From Chara braunii (Eukaryota; Streptophyta; Charophyceae; Charales; Characeae), in NCBI GenBank assembly GCA_003427395.1, contig BFEA01000379.1, positions 169,911 to 203,618 on the forward strand: a DNA stretch of 33,708 bases, written 5' to 3'. Position 1 is the first letter of the stretch. Each line of letters starts with the position of its first letter. Position numbers and translations under genes: made by a program. Under the pieces are notes generated by a model that searched no databases, was not told the DNA's origin, and worked only from the letters and a program-made list of their open reading frames with translations. Shown piece after piece: positions 1 through 10,789 of this stretch.

Positions 1-90
1 GGGGATGGTGGTGGTGGTGGAGGCGGCGGTGGCAGCAGTGGCAGAGGAGGAGGTGGTATACCTCAGCAGCCGCAGGAGCAACAACAGTAG
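1..90. repeat. GGN/CAG triplet-rich low-complexity tract
   Basis: The window opens with GGT, GGC and GGA triplets and ends the tract in CAGCAG and CAACAACAG runs. It could encode a Gly- or Gln-rich stretch of a gene lying to the left, but no supporting ORF can be followed inside the window. Confidence 0.6.
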
Positions 91-261
91 TTGTATTGGT
101 AGGATGCTGGCATTCATCCCTTACTGCCATTTCGGTAACGTTCACATTGTTTAATGTGGCTGGCGTGATCTCTGGCTGAGTTGGCGTATCGACATTAGCG
201 TCTGCCATTTCAGCACGGATAACAGGGGGGGCGCGGTGCCGTAGGGCGCGATATCCCGGCC

Positions 262-378
262 CTCCGCTGTGTACCGAGTACCTGCTGATGCAACTCCGCT
301 GTGTACCGAGTGCCTGCTGAAGCAACTCCGCTGTGTACCGAGTGCGTGCTGATGCAACTCTGCTGTGTACTGGGTGCC
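262..378. repeat. 32-bp minisatellite, about 3.6 units
   Basis: Units start at 262, 294, 326 and 358. Each begins CTCCGCTGTGTACCGAGT and ends near GATGCAA; the last unit is partial. Units 1 to 3 differ at only a few bases, which suggests recent tandem expansion. An ORF on the minus strand crosses it, but that ORF is just the repeat read in frame. Confidence 0.9.
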
Positions 379-1326
379 AGCCCATAGGGTCATGCGGGAT
401 GCCCGACTGCGTTACTGGGCTTTCCAGTTGGACCACGTAGGCTCGGCGCCCTGCCTCACAGTGGGCTGAAAGGTGGTTGAAGTGGCCGTCGGGTTTGCCT
501 GAAGGCGTGACAGTAAAAGGGTTAGCACGGGCTACTCGGCCGCGCGCCGGGGCCCGATGGTCGTGATGTGGGCTAGGTGCAAAAGGGGAAGAGAAACGAA
601 ATAGAAAGAAAAGGGGGAAAATGTAAAAGAGAAGTTTGGCATCTTGGACACGGGTCCAGGGTCCAATTGGATCGTCGTTTCGTCTGGTGCAAGTCAGTGG
701 TCTTGAGCTGCTCCTCTTTTGCTTTAATTATTATTATTGTTACCTATTCCCTATCTAATTTTTCTTTTTTCTGTCTTTTGTGGGGAGGCCAATGGTTCGT
801 TTATGAGTCATGATAGTGAACTGACGGCCCAAGCTGGTTAGCTTCTTGAGTCCCACTATGCCGCAGAAGTGACCTGTCGAGCGCCGCAAACTGAGGCCCC
901 AAAAAGGGAGCACCCGTGGCCGCTTTGGTAGGGGACCTATCACCTTCCATGGAAGGTCATAAGCCCCCTCCTTGCCATCGGGCGCGGGTACCCATCAAGG
1001 GTAGGGTCAGCAAACGGTTTTGAGGGCTGGAGAGCTTCGATTCGTATCCCGTTGTGGGATCGCCGTGTCGGTCCTGCTTCGCCTCATACCAAGGACGAAG
1101 TGACATAAGACAGACTGCAGGTGGTGCTACGAGCACTGTAACCGTTGAACCCCCCCGGTCTTTTCACTTAATTTATTTCATTTTATTTTATTGAGCTTAA
1201 TTTATTCCTTTTGGATTACGAATTACAAAAAAATAGGATTTAGAGACCCTCTTTTAGAACGCAGGGGTCACGATATACAATGGCCCCATAAAAGAAGAAG
1301 GGGGGCTGGCATTTGGCTACCTGGGC
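379..1326. other. No supported gene
   Basis: Only short overlapping ORFs occur here, with no recognisable domain. The stretch holds an A/T-rich tract at about 1160-1215 and a perfect 16-base palindrome, ACCTTCCATGGAAGGT, at 942-957. The base composition shifts between GC-rich and A/T-rich blocks, as in retroelement untranslated sequence, but no element could be named. Confidence 0.5.
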
Positions 1327-1812
1327 ATGAGCAGCCTCACAACGCCGCTTGTTGGTGAACTGAGGAGAGGGCTGAGCGGCAGTGTGGGCGTGGGGCAGCC
1401 CTGTTTGCGTGTGCGTGCGTTAACCGACCTGGTAACGTACTTTGTCTGCTCAAGAAAGCTCACCATGGTGCGCAGCAACGGGCTGTACGGCTATAGGCCA
1501 AGATGCCTCCAGTTCCTCTGGAGGTGGGAGCGGATGTCTGGAGACGGGCCAACTGTGACCGCCATTTTGGACTATAGCCATTGCAAATGGGAGGCAAGGC
1601 TGAAGGTAAATGTTGAAGGGGGAAAGGAGGAGGAAATGAGAGCAGATCAGGGACTGCAGATGCCCATCATGGAGGCCAAAGACCGTGCAGAGATGAGATG
1701 CAGGAGGGACAGGGTCACAGACGAGGTGAAGGTGACCATATCATACCTGGAGGCGGGGACTTCAACCGATACGGTGGAGTGGGAACAGCGGCACCTGGAC
1801 CGCGCCACATAG
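1327..1812 (+). CDS. Unrecognised ORF, 161 codons
   Basis: This ATG-started reading frame ends at a TAG. The product has no domain I recognise. Its N-terminal half is unremarkable. The C-terminal half is rich in Glu, Arg and Asp, weakly like a coiled coil. No promoter, splice signal or poly(A) signal is clearly tied to it, and shorter ORFs overlap it on the other strand. It may be a chance ORF or a degraded mobile-element fragment. Confidence 0.18.
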   Translation: MSSLTTPLVGELRRGLSGSVGVGQPCLRVRALTDLVTYFVCSRKLTMVRSNGLYGYRPRCLQFLWRWERMSGDGPTVTAILDYSHCKWEARLKVNVEGGKEEEMRADQGLQMPIMEAKDRAEMRCRRDRVTDEVKVTISYLEAGTSTDTVEWEQRHLDRAT

Positions 1813-4800
1813 GCCGAAAGTGATGCCAATGATCTGGGCGCGGAAACCCAGTCCTGGCACGGACTGGACCAGTGGCGGCAGGACCACCCACCCGCGGAGC
1901 CTGTGGAGAGTGTGAAGCCAACTCACGACGACGGAAGGACTAGAGTCGCTAGGCTGCAGGGCGAGAGGTCAACTCACGAGAAGAAGGGCATGGGAGGTCG
2001 AGCATACATATAGGAGAGAGAGAGAGAGATGTTGTGGTTGATGTCAGCTTACGCAGGTCACGCCGAACGGGCGTACTCTGAGTGGCCAGTAGGTAACTGG
2101 CGTGACGTTGCATTGGTAGCCCCATGCTAAGAGAAAGACTAGCGAAGAGGGACGAGTGATATGCTGGCATGTACGGGTGGGAAGAGATGACACCTGTTCC
2201 GTAGTGACGTCTGTCGACTGCCACAACTTTGGCCGCCTCTGGATCGCTGGTGCTGCCTGACTCACGAATGAGTGCACACCCTCTCCAGAGAAGAGGTCGC
2301 CGACTTCTTGGACACGATCAACTAGTCCAACTTAGTAGGGAGTTGAAGCTCCTAACCACCCCCAAGAAAGACAAATAGTGGCTGACGTGCTCTTCACTCC
2401 TATTGTTGATGTGATTACCGTATTTCCTAGAGTTAATGGCGGACGGAGCTTGGCTAGCGCCGTCTGCGTCTTGCTTCTCTTCTTTGTCGTGGCCGGAGCG
2501 CGCGCTCACCTTTCCGAGTTTGTGGCCAGCATCGCAGCTCACTGAGTGATTGGGCAATTTTTTTGTACAGACACTATAGGCGTCTCCTCAGTAATTCTCG
2601 CGGCGGAGCCCCCGCCCGTGCGCGAGAAGAGAGAGAAAGCGAGACATGCACTAGGGAGTGGAAAGTGTGAATTACACGGTAACTGATGCCAACAACTTCC
2701 ATGCACGGTCTGTTCTTGCTTGAGTTCGACTGACCCGGGCCTCAGTCTGAGAGCACTGGAGAGCAGGGGGAGTTTTTCCTCCAGTAATTGACGTCAACAG
2801 TATGGCTGCTGCCCTTTGTCACTAATGTGGGGCTTGCATCTACTCTCTCCTATTTGGATGCCTTCTCAATTAGTTATATGCTAGAACGAGAGGATTCAGC
2901 GCTGGTCAAGTGAGAGACCATCTAATAGAGGGGAGACGAAGGCAGTGAGACAGACGAAGTCCGTGACACGTGGCTGCCGACAGCTAATGACAGCGAAGGG
3001 CGCGGAGTGACGTCTGAGCAAGCAAGTCATCCCAGGGTGAGGTCTCTAGTTGAGCTCGTGCGCACCAGCGGACTTGGGCGGTATCGCCACTATGTTGATT
3101 CGAGCCCGAGGGGCAGGTCGAGGACTAGTTGCAAGATCGAGTGCCTGGAGCACTACTCTCTCGCGATCGCCCTCCGCTTTACTCCCAGGTTGCTGCAGAG
3201 GCGTCGTGCAGCCGTCAGAAGTATAATAGAGGAAAGTGAGTTAGTAACGTCAGTAAAAGAGACTCTAGATATTAAGTATGTCACGGACCCGGCTGCTACT
3301 CTTGAAGGTTGCGGTGCTAGGTCTTGCAGCATTTACAGAGTTATCCGCCGACCAAGCTAAGTATGGTGAGAGATATGTTGCCTCAGTCAGTTTATCTGAG
3401 TCGGCTGGTCTTTGGCTATCTCTGCACACGTAGTCCCTGAAGCATAGTTTTTATTGTAAACTTTGCTATTTTGGTGAGTCTCCGCCCCGATTAATGATCT
3501 GGATGTTCGGATGAGCCTAGGGCTCCTCGGAACAGACGTTGACTGTAATCTCGTGCCTACAGGATGTTAATGTGTGCAGACAAGATCAGTTGTCAGCGAA
3601 ACAGGGAGGCAGTGTCAAAACATTAAAGCACAAAGGGTCACTTGCTTGACTCTGTGGTCAGAAGTTTAATCTCTGAAGGTGAAAAAGTATCAAGGTGCTG
3701 TTCCATGGAATGAGTGAACCTAAGCCGAATCTGAAAGGATAAGTGTTCAGATGGTATGTTATTCAGTAGCTCCCATCTAGGACTGTCGTGATTTTGTTCT
3801 TGTTTTGTGCACATCTTGGCTAAGAATCTACATGTCTAAAGCTTGAGAGGGAGACCCCAGTGGTTCCAGTGGGTTGATCTGTAGATAAGTCGATTGGGCA
3901 AAAGACTTTGCCCCCTCTTATGAACTGTTAGGAATCATTGTTTGGGCTCTTATCCTGTTCCGCACACGCTTCGTTCAATATCACCTCTAAACTCGAAAGA
4001 TAACGGGAGGATGATAGAAATTACACATGGCATAGTGGTCGGAAGGGGTCAGCTTATTGCATTTGTCAACTGAACTCCTCCAAATGATACAAAGGTTGTT
4101 GGCCGCTCCACATTCACGAGGAGGCCAAGCTCGGAGTTCTTCGGAGGGCAGCCTTCTTGGCCTATGCAACCAGCTCACGTAGCTTGATGGGCAAGAAGCG
4201 AGCCTTTCTGACGAAGGCTGCTCATTTATTGGCAAGATTCTTGCTCGATGGTGACTAAGTTCTAGACGAATAGATAACCTTTCCTCGCATCCCATGTTCT
4301 CACTTTGGTCCAGTCTTGTAGTCTACCCTCTGAATGGAATCGGGATGTCTGAGTCTGCGTTATTAATGCTGAAAAGGCGTTGGGTTCCCACTGAGATCCA
4401 GCCAAAACGGAGCCAAATGTAGATGTACCGTGGATTGATGTATAGGGCCCGGAGCCCTGATTGGTGTCTTGCTCAGATAGAGGCCGTGCACCTATGATCA
4501 GTCGAGTGCAACAACGGATCATACAAACTGCGACCCTTACAAGACGGATGAGAAAGGCAGACTAATTTAGCAATCAGACTTTAACGAATTGAGTACTGGC
4601 TCTGAGATTGTCGCTCTCCGAACACGGGACTGGTTGTGAGTCTAGAAAACTATCGGGCTAGGTTTAAATGTGAAGTCTGGTGATGATATAATGAGCAGGG
4701 ACAGGTTACGCATGAAGAAACAACTTCTACCAGAAACAGCTAGCATACACTTGAAATATCTGCGATCAGGACTCAATGTTGAAGTCAAGGAATCTTGGGA

Positions 4801-5544
4801 ATGTACGAGAAGAGGGTGGCGTTCGGCGCCGGGGTGTGTTGATCGGGTAGGAACACTAATTGGGATTAAATTCGAGTATTGTTTGCTTCAGTATATCCCA
4901 TTACTGGCAAATAAACAAAAATGCTAGCTAAACAGGCCCCTATAGTGATTGCGCCCTGCATATATTGAGAAACGGGCGACTACTCATGCTAGCATCAGGC
5001 CTAACTCGGGTTGATTGCTCAGGTTCTCAGAAGAAGTAATTGTTAGACCAAAAAGGGAAGTGTGGTCTGAGTGCTGGCTAGCCCTGGTCGAGGGGAAGGC
5101 TGGCAGCTATTGGCTTGGTGAGGGCTTTACAGTGGAGCCCTGTTGGGAATTGCAAAGAAGGTTCCTTGCTGATAAGACCCCCATTGCCTGGTCGCTGCTC
5201 TTCTTAAGCAGTGAACTGTTGTTGCACGTCCTGATTTGTTGTTCGGGATACACTAAAGGCATTGTGCAAAAAAAAAAAGGAGAGGAAGCAGCTGATAACA
5301 TTCGGTGTCACTGAGAGTTGATGAGAAAGCAAACACTGAGATCAGTGAAGAATCAGAAGTCCACAGAGCGTTTATATCCTCACGGTCTCACAAGTAAACT
5401 TCAGTAAAAGTCGGTCATTTCATTCGGTGTTCGGGAAACATTCGCCTATTTTTCTTGCCATCAATCAGTAATTGTGCACGACACTGTCAGAGACCCTCAG
5501 TTAGAACCTATTGACACTTAGCCAACCCGTCTTCCGCTGTCGTA
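1813..5544. other. Long stretch without a supportable gene
   Basis: ORFs here reach at most about 117 codons (3007-3360) and none shows a known domain. A short (GA)n tract lies near 2013-2028. The stretch may be old transposon debris or intergenic DNA; I see no signal that decides. Confidence 0.5.
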
Positions 5545-5570
5545 CCAAATACCCTTACAAGGGTATTTGG
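5545..5570. repeat. Perfect inverted repeat, 12-bp arms, 2-base spacer
   Basis: CCAAATACCCTT is followed by AC and then its exact reverse complement AAGGGTATTTGG. A GTGTTTTTT run follows directly. This could be a hairpin near a transposon end or a pair of head-to-head termini. No target-site duplication or partner end was found. Confidence 0.85.
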
Positions 5571-5718
5571 CGTGTTTTTTACAAATTCACGCCAGTGCGG
5601 CTTCGTCCGTAGTTGAGCCGCGTACGGGGGATATCGGCGGCAAGGCGCGAGCCATGTGCGGCCCAGAGGTGCGGCGTTGCGGGCCAGCGGGATGCGCGAC
5701 CCCTCGTTGTTCCCTCAT

Positions 5719-5775
5719 GTTTATTTTTATTTTATTTTATTTTATTTTATTATTATTTTTTTTTAATCTTCCTAC
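5719..5775. repeat. (TTTTA)n-like A/T-rich tract
   Basis: TTTTA and TTA units run for about 50 bases between GC-rich flanks. Similar TTTTA-type runs occur near 1165-1200 and 24270-24315. They may mark the tails of retroposed sequences, but this is not shown. Confidence 0.7.
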
Positions 5776-6480
5776 TTTTATTTTTACTGGTGTCTTTGAC
5801 TCGGAGGACGGTTCTGAGACCGACGTCGGGACAGACGGGCCTGGCCCAGCTATTGCATTGCTGGACACGGGTGGCCGTCACGGCAGACGACGATCTTGAG
5901 TGGCGCCTCTCTCCGGTGGGCCAAGTGGGTGTTCGGCCCATGAGGCAGAAGAGAACCGGAGCAGCAGGGGGGGGCTTGGCGGGGCATCGACCATCGCTCC
6001 GGATCTACCGTGAGAGGTTTGAGTGTGAGCAAGTCCGTTGTGGCCTGAGCGGGGGACTGTGCCTTTGGCACAGCGGGCCACAGGGTACCAAGGAGGCTGT
6101 CGCAATGTTGACTGTATGGCGAATTGTCCCAGCAGCAGTCCACATGGATCCCTTCTCCACTTCGACCTTCAAAGTCCTCATTTGAATATTTGCTATTACC
6201 GCCACGATCTGCGTCGGGACCCGCAGGGTGGTCCTTCGGGACATCTGTTTAAACTGCAGCGGTACAGAGAAGATTGGCATGTGCCCCTGCAGCTGGGCCC
6301 AGCCCAGTTGGCACACTTGCGAACTGCTGAAATGCAGACCTGAGCTCGAACTCCACTAAAGGTGGGTGAGTGGGAGCTGGCGGCACAAGCTGGAATACCG
6401 CTACTCTTTTTTTTTTTTTTTTATATGTTACCTATTTCGTGAGGTGGACTCGGGGCCTTGCCCCTGCCACTTGCTCTAAA
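5776..6480. other. No supported gene
   Basis: Overlapping ORFs of 60 to 190 codons occur on both strands at similar length, as expected for GC-rich non-coding DNA. None has a recognisable domain. The stretch ends in a poly(T) run at about 6405-6422. Confidence 0.45.
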
Positions 6481-6585
6481 GTACAGCCCTGTGACCTGTC
6501 CGACCCAAGCAAGAGATATTTTTTATGTGTATAAGAGACAGGTACAGCCCTGTGACCTGTCCGACCCAAGCAAGAGATATTTTTT
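6481..6585. other. Assembly chimera: 44-bp direct repeats flanking a Tn5/Nextera mosaic-end sequence
   Basis: A 44-base sequence starting GTACAGCCCTGTGACC occurs identically at 6481-6524 and 6542-6585. Between the copies lies ATGTGTATAAGAGACAG (6525-6541), which is 17 of the 19 bases of the Tn5 mosaic end used in Nextera libraries. An exact duplication around library adapter sequence indicates an untrimmed adapter joined into the assembly, not biology. Confidence 0.93.
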
Positions 6586-7186
6586 GATGGGGAGGCGGCA
6601 CGTCTGCAGGGCCCTGCCTATCTGCTGAGTATGAGCATGCCCGTTAGGGACCCGAAAAGGTGGGGAACAGTGCCCGGGCGGAGTAGGCCCGAAGGCACTC
6701 AGGCGCAGGAGCGCAGCAATCGTCGGACTTGGGTATAGGGGCGAAAGACTAATCGAACCGTCTANTAGCTGGTTCCCTGCGAAGTTTTCCCTTAGGACAG
6801 TGGAGGCTGTTGAACAGCTCGTCGGACGCTGAGGGCGTGCCAGGTGAAAACGGGGCAGATAGCGCAGCGGACCGCAAGCAGGCGAGGGAGAAGCTGGCCA
6901 GGCAGCGCAGCGCTGGTCGGGGACGACAGGGACAACGAGAAGAGAACGGGGGAGTGTACCTGGGCAGAAGGTCGTGCAGGGGGCGTGCAGACGAGGAAAA
7001 CAGCGCAGCAAGGAAGAGAGAGTAGCGATGGACTGAAGAGGGGGCACTGTGACAAAGGGAGGAACGAGACGGAACCTGGCCGACAAACTGTGCCAGGTGC
7101 ACACGAAGAAGCGGGCGGAGCACAGAAAGGGAGACCGGAAAACCGGAGGGCGAGGGAGTACATGAGGGCAGCAGAGAAAGAGCAGC
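6586..7186. other. No confident gene; overlapping ORFs on both strands
   Basis: Plus-strand ORFs (6810-7025, 6844-7218) would give Arg/Gly/Glu-rich products, and a 256-codon minus-strand ORF (7293-6523) would give a Ser/Pro/Leu-rich one. All are low in complexity, and the long minus ORF runs into the adapter artefact. One N lies at 6765. I treat these as chance ORFs in purine-rich DNA. Confidence 0.45.
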
Positions 7187-7207
7187 AAAAAAAAAAAAAA
7201 AAAAAAA
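7187..7207. repeat. Poly(A) run of 21 bases
   Basis: An uninterrupted A run follows a purine-rich, G-rich stretch on the plus strand. It could be the tail of a retroposed transcript, but no poly(A) signal or target-site duplication was identified. Confidence 0.85.
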
Positions 7208-7289
7208 GAAATGAATGAACCTGGATAGCAAGGTGCGCAGGGTGTATGAAGAGATGAGGACAAGCTATGGAGGGGGAAAGAAAACTGTA

Positions 7290-7560
7290 GCACGCCCGTT
7301 CCTTCACGGAATCGGGCGGGGGAAGAGGCGTTTTGGGGGTTCTGAGNCCAGGCGACTCCGATGATAGAGTTAGAANGGTAAGTGGAGGTTCATAANGGGA
7401 GTTAGGAGGANGGGGATGTGCNCGGAGCTATGGCTGGAGGAGAAGAAGTGAGGGAAGAAAAGTGTGAATCTTCCCCGTTTCTTGATGGAAAAGGGCGGGG
7501 AAAGATTCGTAGAGGGGGTTTTGGGGATTGGCGAATCCAAATCCCGAGTCAGACTGGCAG
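7290..7560. repeat. Two related long hairpins about 175 bp apart
   Basis: The first hairpin pairs 7293-7302 (CGCCCGTTCC) with 7308-7318 (GGAATCGGGCG). The second pairs 7467-7478 (GAATCTTCCCCG) with 7496-7508 (CGGGGAAAGATTC), each with one bulge. Both are followed by a G-rich tail containing GTTTTGGGG. They look like two diverged units of one repeat. Several N bases lie between them. Confidence 0.6.
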
Positions 7561-8557
7561 GAGAATTAGTGTAGAGAGAGTTAGTATAAGAAAGAGCTGT
7601 GTGAGCTAGGAGATATGCCGGAGGGGGAAGGAAGTCGAGAGTGAAAATGTGATAAGTCAGCCGTTTTCTGATCGTTTTTTGCGGGCTAAGATGCTGAACA
7701 GGGGTTTCTCATAGCTGTGAGATGAATGATGAAGTTAGTTTTGGATGTTAGTGTACAGATTCCGAGATATAGTGAGTAGGGGCTGCGCCCGGGAAAATGA
7801 GTCAGTAATATGCCAACGTATTTAGTCGGATTCGGGGGATAGATTCATTCGATTTTGCTCATTCTATTGGAAGTAATAACGAAGGGACAGCCGCGGGGTT
7901 ACATGACTACCTTTTTTTGTGAAAACAGACGAACCGAGATTCGCCTATGAGGTTCTTGTACCGCGCGAGATGAACTGCGAAGTCCCATCCCGCTTCAGAG
8001 TCATAGCCTCGATCCTATGTGATGTATGGGCTGCGCAGTGTGAAGATAGCACGGGCACACGCAGGGGAGAAGAGGCCAGCGGAGTGAATGAAGCTGGTCG
8101 GGACCTCGAGCCGGGTGCATTCAAACACACGAACGGGAGATAGCAAGGAAAAGAGAAGGGAGGCAGAATATACTTACCTTGCTGCAGCATGCGGGCTACA
8201 CAATCACTTCAAACAGAAGGATGTATCTGGCCGTATTTTTGGGTGAAGGACTCACCCTCGGTCTGGTTAAGTTGCGGGCGACTGATGAAGCAACCGGATC
8301 ATGGGTTCACTCTCAAGTCGTAGGCAGGGGAACCAGTAGTAAAGCCCCTGTCGCCGTGTGCCCCGGCGCTGAGATCGTGGGGACAGCCGTGTGTATCCCC
8401 TTTCGGATCGCTAAGAGCGCCTCCTCGATGGAGCTCGTCGTGAGGGTCTGGCCCGACGGCCTGCTGTAGAATGCACAAGTGAATGGGGAAGGAGAAAGTG
8501 CCTAACTTGGGGGACTGGCGAGGGGTGAGCAGGAGAGGGGCACGCACCTGGGTTAGC
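7561..8557. other. No supported gene
   Basis: Short ORFs only (for example 7919-8143 and 8179-8469), with no recognisable domain and with competing ORFs on the opposite strand. Confidence 0.4.
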
Positions 8558-8640
8558 GGCAGTCTGCAAGGTCGGCAACCGGCGAAGTAGGCAGTCTGCA
8601 GGGTCGGCAACCGGCGAAGTAGGCAGTCTGCGGGGGCCGG
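8558..8640. repeat. 32-bp minisatellite, about 2.5 units
   Basis: Units start at 8558, 8590 and 8622 with GGCAGTCTGC; the first two continue through GGTCGGCAACCGGCGAAGTA. Units 1 and 2 differ at one base. The period equals that of the array at 262, but the sequence is unrelated. Confidence 0.9.
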
Positions 8641-9402
8641 CGGTCTGCAGGCTTGGCACGGGCATACGGCACGATAACTGCGGACTGCGTCTTCGGCGTG
8701 TGAGAATGAGCAGCAGTTGAAGGACAAGGCTGCGAAAGCTGTGTCCGTGCGACAAACTGTGTACAGTTGACTTATCATTTCCTTCAGGTCTACTCTTGAG
8801 TGGCTGCCGCGTATCACTGTTGCTATTGTTGTTACCGCTAGCTGCTGCGGACTGGCCACGGACTGCTACTGTTGCTGCAGGCCACCGCGGCGTACTGCTG
8901 CTGCGGCAATGGACTGTGTGCGGACTGCTGCTGCTGGTGACTGCTGCGATTGCCTTTGACCGCCGCTAAGTACTGTTGCTGCGTTTAAAGACTGATACAG
9001 GCTGTGGTGCAGCAACGATTGGGCTAAGTGGAGGTACGGGGATTCAGGGGAATGATCAGACTGGACAAGTAAGGGATTATTGTTGCAAACTGGGAAGTCG
9101 TGAGAGAGCTGATCTTGGCGTTTTGACTTCGGTTGACCAAACTGGTTTGGGTTTCGACCGCCATTGCGGGGCCCTCAGGCGATTCAAGATATCAAGGCCC
9201 TCTCTTGCGAGTTGAGTTAGTCCCCTTCTTGTATCTCGAGAGTCTGAAACCACTCCTTCTGCCCTTCTTAATCTCAGTCTAATCCTGGTTATGAGAGGAA
9301 GGCGGCAGGCGGGATTGCAACCCGTAGGACCGCAACAAGACTTTGTGGGGAGTCAGCCCACCGATTGCGGGAGCTCTGCCGGGACTCAGGCGGAGTCCTG
9401 GA
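8641..9402. other. No supported gene; CTG-rich interval
   Basis: An imperfect CTG/TGC-rich interval spans about 8838-8985. The rest shows short ORFs with no domain. Confidence 0.5.
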
Positions 9403-9594
9403 GGCAGGGAACTGAGTGGTAATTCCCTGACTCCTTCTATGAAACCAATTATAACCCCTATCTGTATTACCCATTGCATCGCTGATTGAATATATGAAGG
9501 CAGGGAACTGAGTGGTAATTCCCTGACTCCTTCTATATAACCAGTTATAACCCCTATCTGTATTACCCATTGCATCGCTGATTGAATATATGAA
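9403..9594. repeat. 96-bp tandem duplication
   Basis: Two adjacent copies (9403-9498 and 9499-9594) both begin GGCAGGGAACTGAGTGG and end TTGAATATATGAA. They differ at only a few bases, for example TATGAAACCAA against TATATAACCAG. This indicates a recent duplication. Confidence 0.95.
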
Positions 9595-9786
9595 GTGCAA
9601 CCCTACTTTGACCTTGTTCGACTTTCAGGACACTGAATCAGACTAAGTAAAGGAATGCCTGCTCAATTTCAGTTCCAACTTTGTTGATTGTGTGAAATCG
9701 GACTGTTAAAAGAAACTGCATCTGGGAAAGGCAGGATGGCAGACTGATTTGCATGATGATTGACTGGGTCATTGAGGCTGGGAAGT

Positions 9787-10570
9787 CCCCATAAGTTTGG
9801 GGAGACCCAGTGTTGTGGCTTTGCATGGAGGGTCAGACTGTTCTATAAGTTTAGGTGGCCTGACTGCTCTGACTTGTGAGGGCTGACTGTGGTTGACTTT
9901 TCAGGGACCAAGTGCATTTTGTAAGTTCAGGTGCCTTGGTTGCCTTGTTTACTTGGGTTTTCCCCTGTTTATTTTTTTCTGAACGAGGAGCAGTCAGGCA
10001 TAGGGCAGATCGTTCTATAAGTTTAGGTGGCTTAGCCTCCTCCTGTTTTATTCTGAGAAAATGAACCTGACATAGGGCAGATCGTTCTGTAAGTTCAGGT
10101 GATCTAGCCCAATGCCACGCACAGAATGGATCAGAAGGAAACAAATCAGGCAGAGAGCCACACTGTTCTGTAAGTTCAGGTGGCCTGACTCAAAGCCTCG
10201 CACATGCTGGAACCCAATGGTTACAACTTGGCTATACTCTATTACTATTTTATTTAAGAACATGCTAGTCAGACTGTTCTATACGTTTAGGTGGTCTGAC
10301 TATAGTCTATCACAACTTGAAGAGAGTACAATTAAGAATATAATCGGTGGTAAGTTGGGGCACGCTAAACTTAAGCTACTTCAGTCTTATGCAGCCTTAG
10401 AAGACAAAGGGAAGACAGATATATATAATTTGGATATTCTAAACAGTTCAGGGCGACTAGAATGGTCTAGTCATATGCCCAAGGAAGAGAGAAGTAGTTG
10501 TGCCTTCTGTTTGGTGTATACTTCTCGGCTAAGTTAGGCACATTCCATAAGTTTGGGTGGCCTGACTTTA
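9787..10570. repeat. Irregularly spaced 26-base motif, about eight copies
   Basis: A motif close to GTTCTRTAAGTTYAGGTGGC, usually followed by CTGACT, recurs near 9787, 9838, 9915, 10011, 10083, 10162, 10273 and 10541. Most spacings are 50-110 bp. The sequence between copies is only weakly alike, so the motif is better conserved than its surroundings. ORFs crossing the area merely read the motif in frame. Confidence 0.75.
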
Positions 10571-10789
10571 TGCCTTATGTAAGTTGGGTATAAAGGGTCA
10601 AATCACTGAAAGACTATGAACTATTGTTTGTCCAGATTTACTTGGGGTTGGTGAGAGTACTTACCTTCGTGGTTTGGCCTGCATGTGGCTGAGTGAGATG
10701 ACTACCTGATCTAAGTTTTAGTTTGGTAGGTAGTTGTTTTAGATGCTCGCCACGTGCTAGAGCGATAGGAGTTAGTTTCAATTCCTGCA

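Noticed and set aside
6523-7293. 256-codon minus-strand ORF, Ser/Pro/Leu-rich
   Set aside because: It is the complement of purine-rich DNA with a poly(A) run, has an N inside, overlaps other-frame ORFs of similar length, and ends in the adapter chimera.
8299-8859. 186-codon minus-strand ORF, Cys/Pro/Leu-rich
   Set aside because: It includes the 32-bp minisatellite read in frame, and no domain is recognisable.
9787-10570. CRISPR array
   Set aside because: The repeats are imperfect, the spacing varies from about 50 to 270 bp, and the context is eukaryotic.
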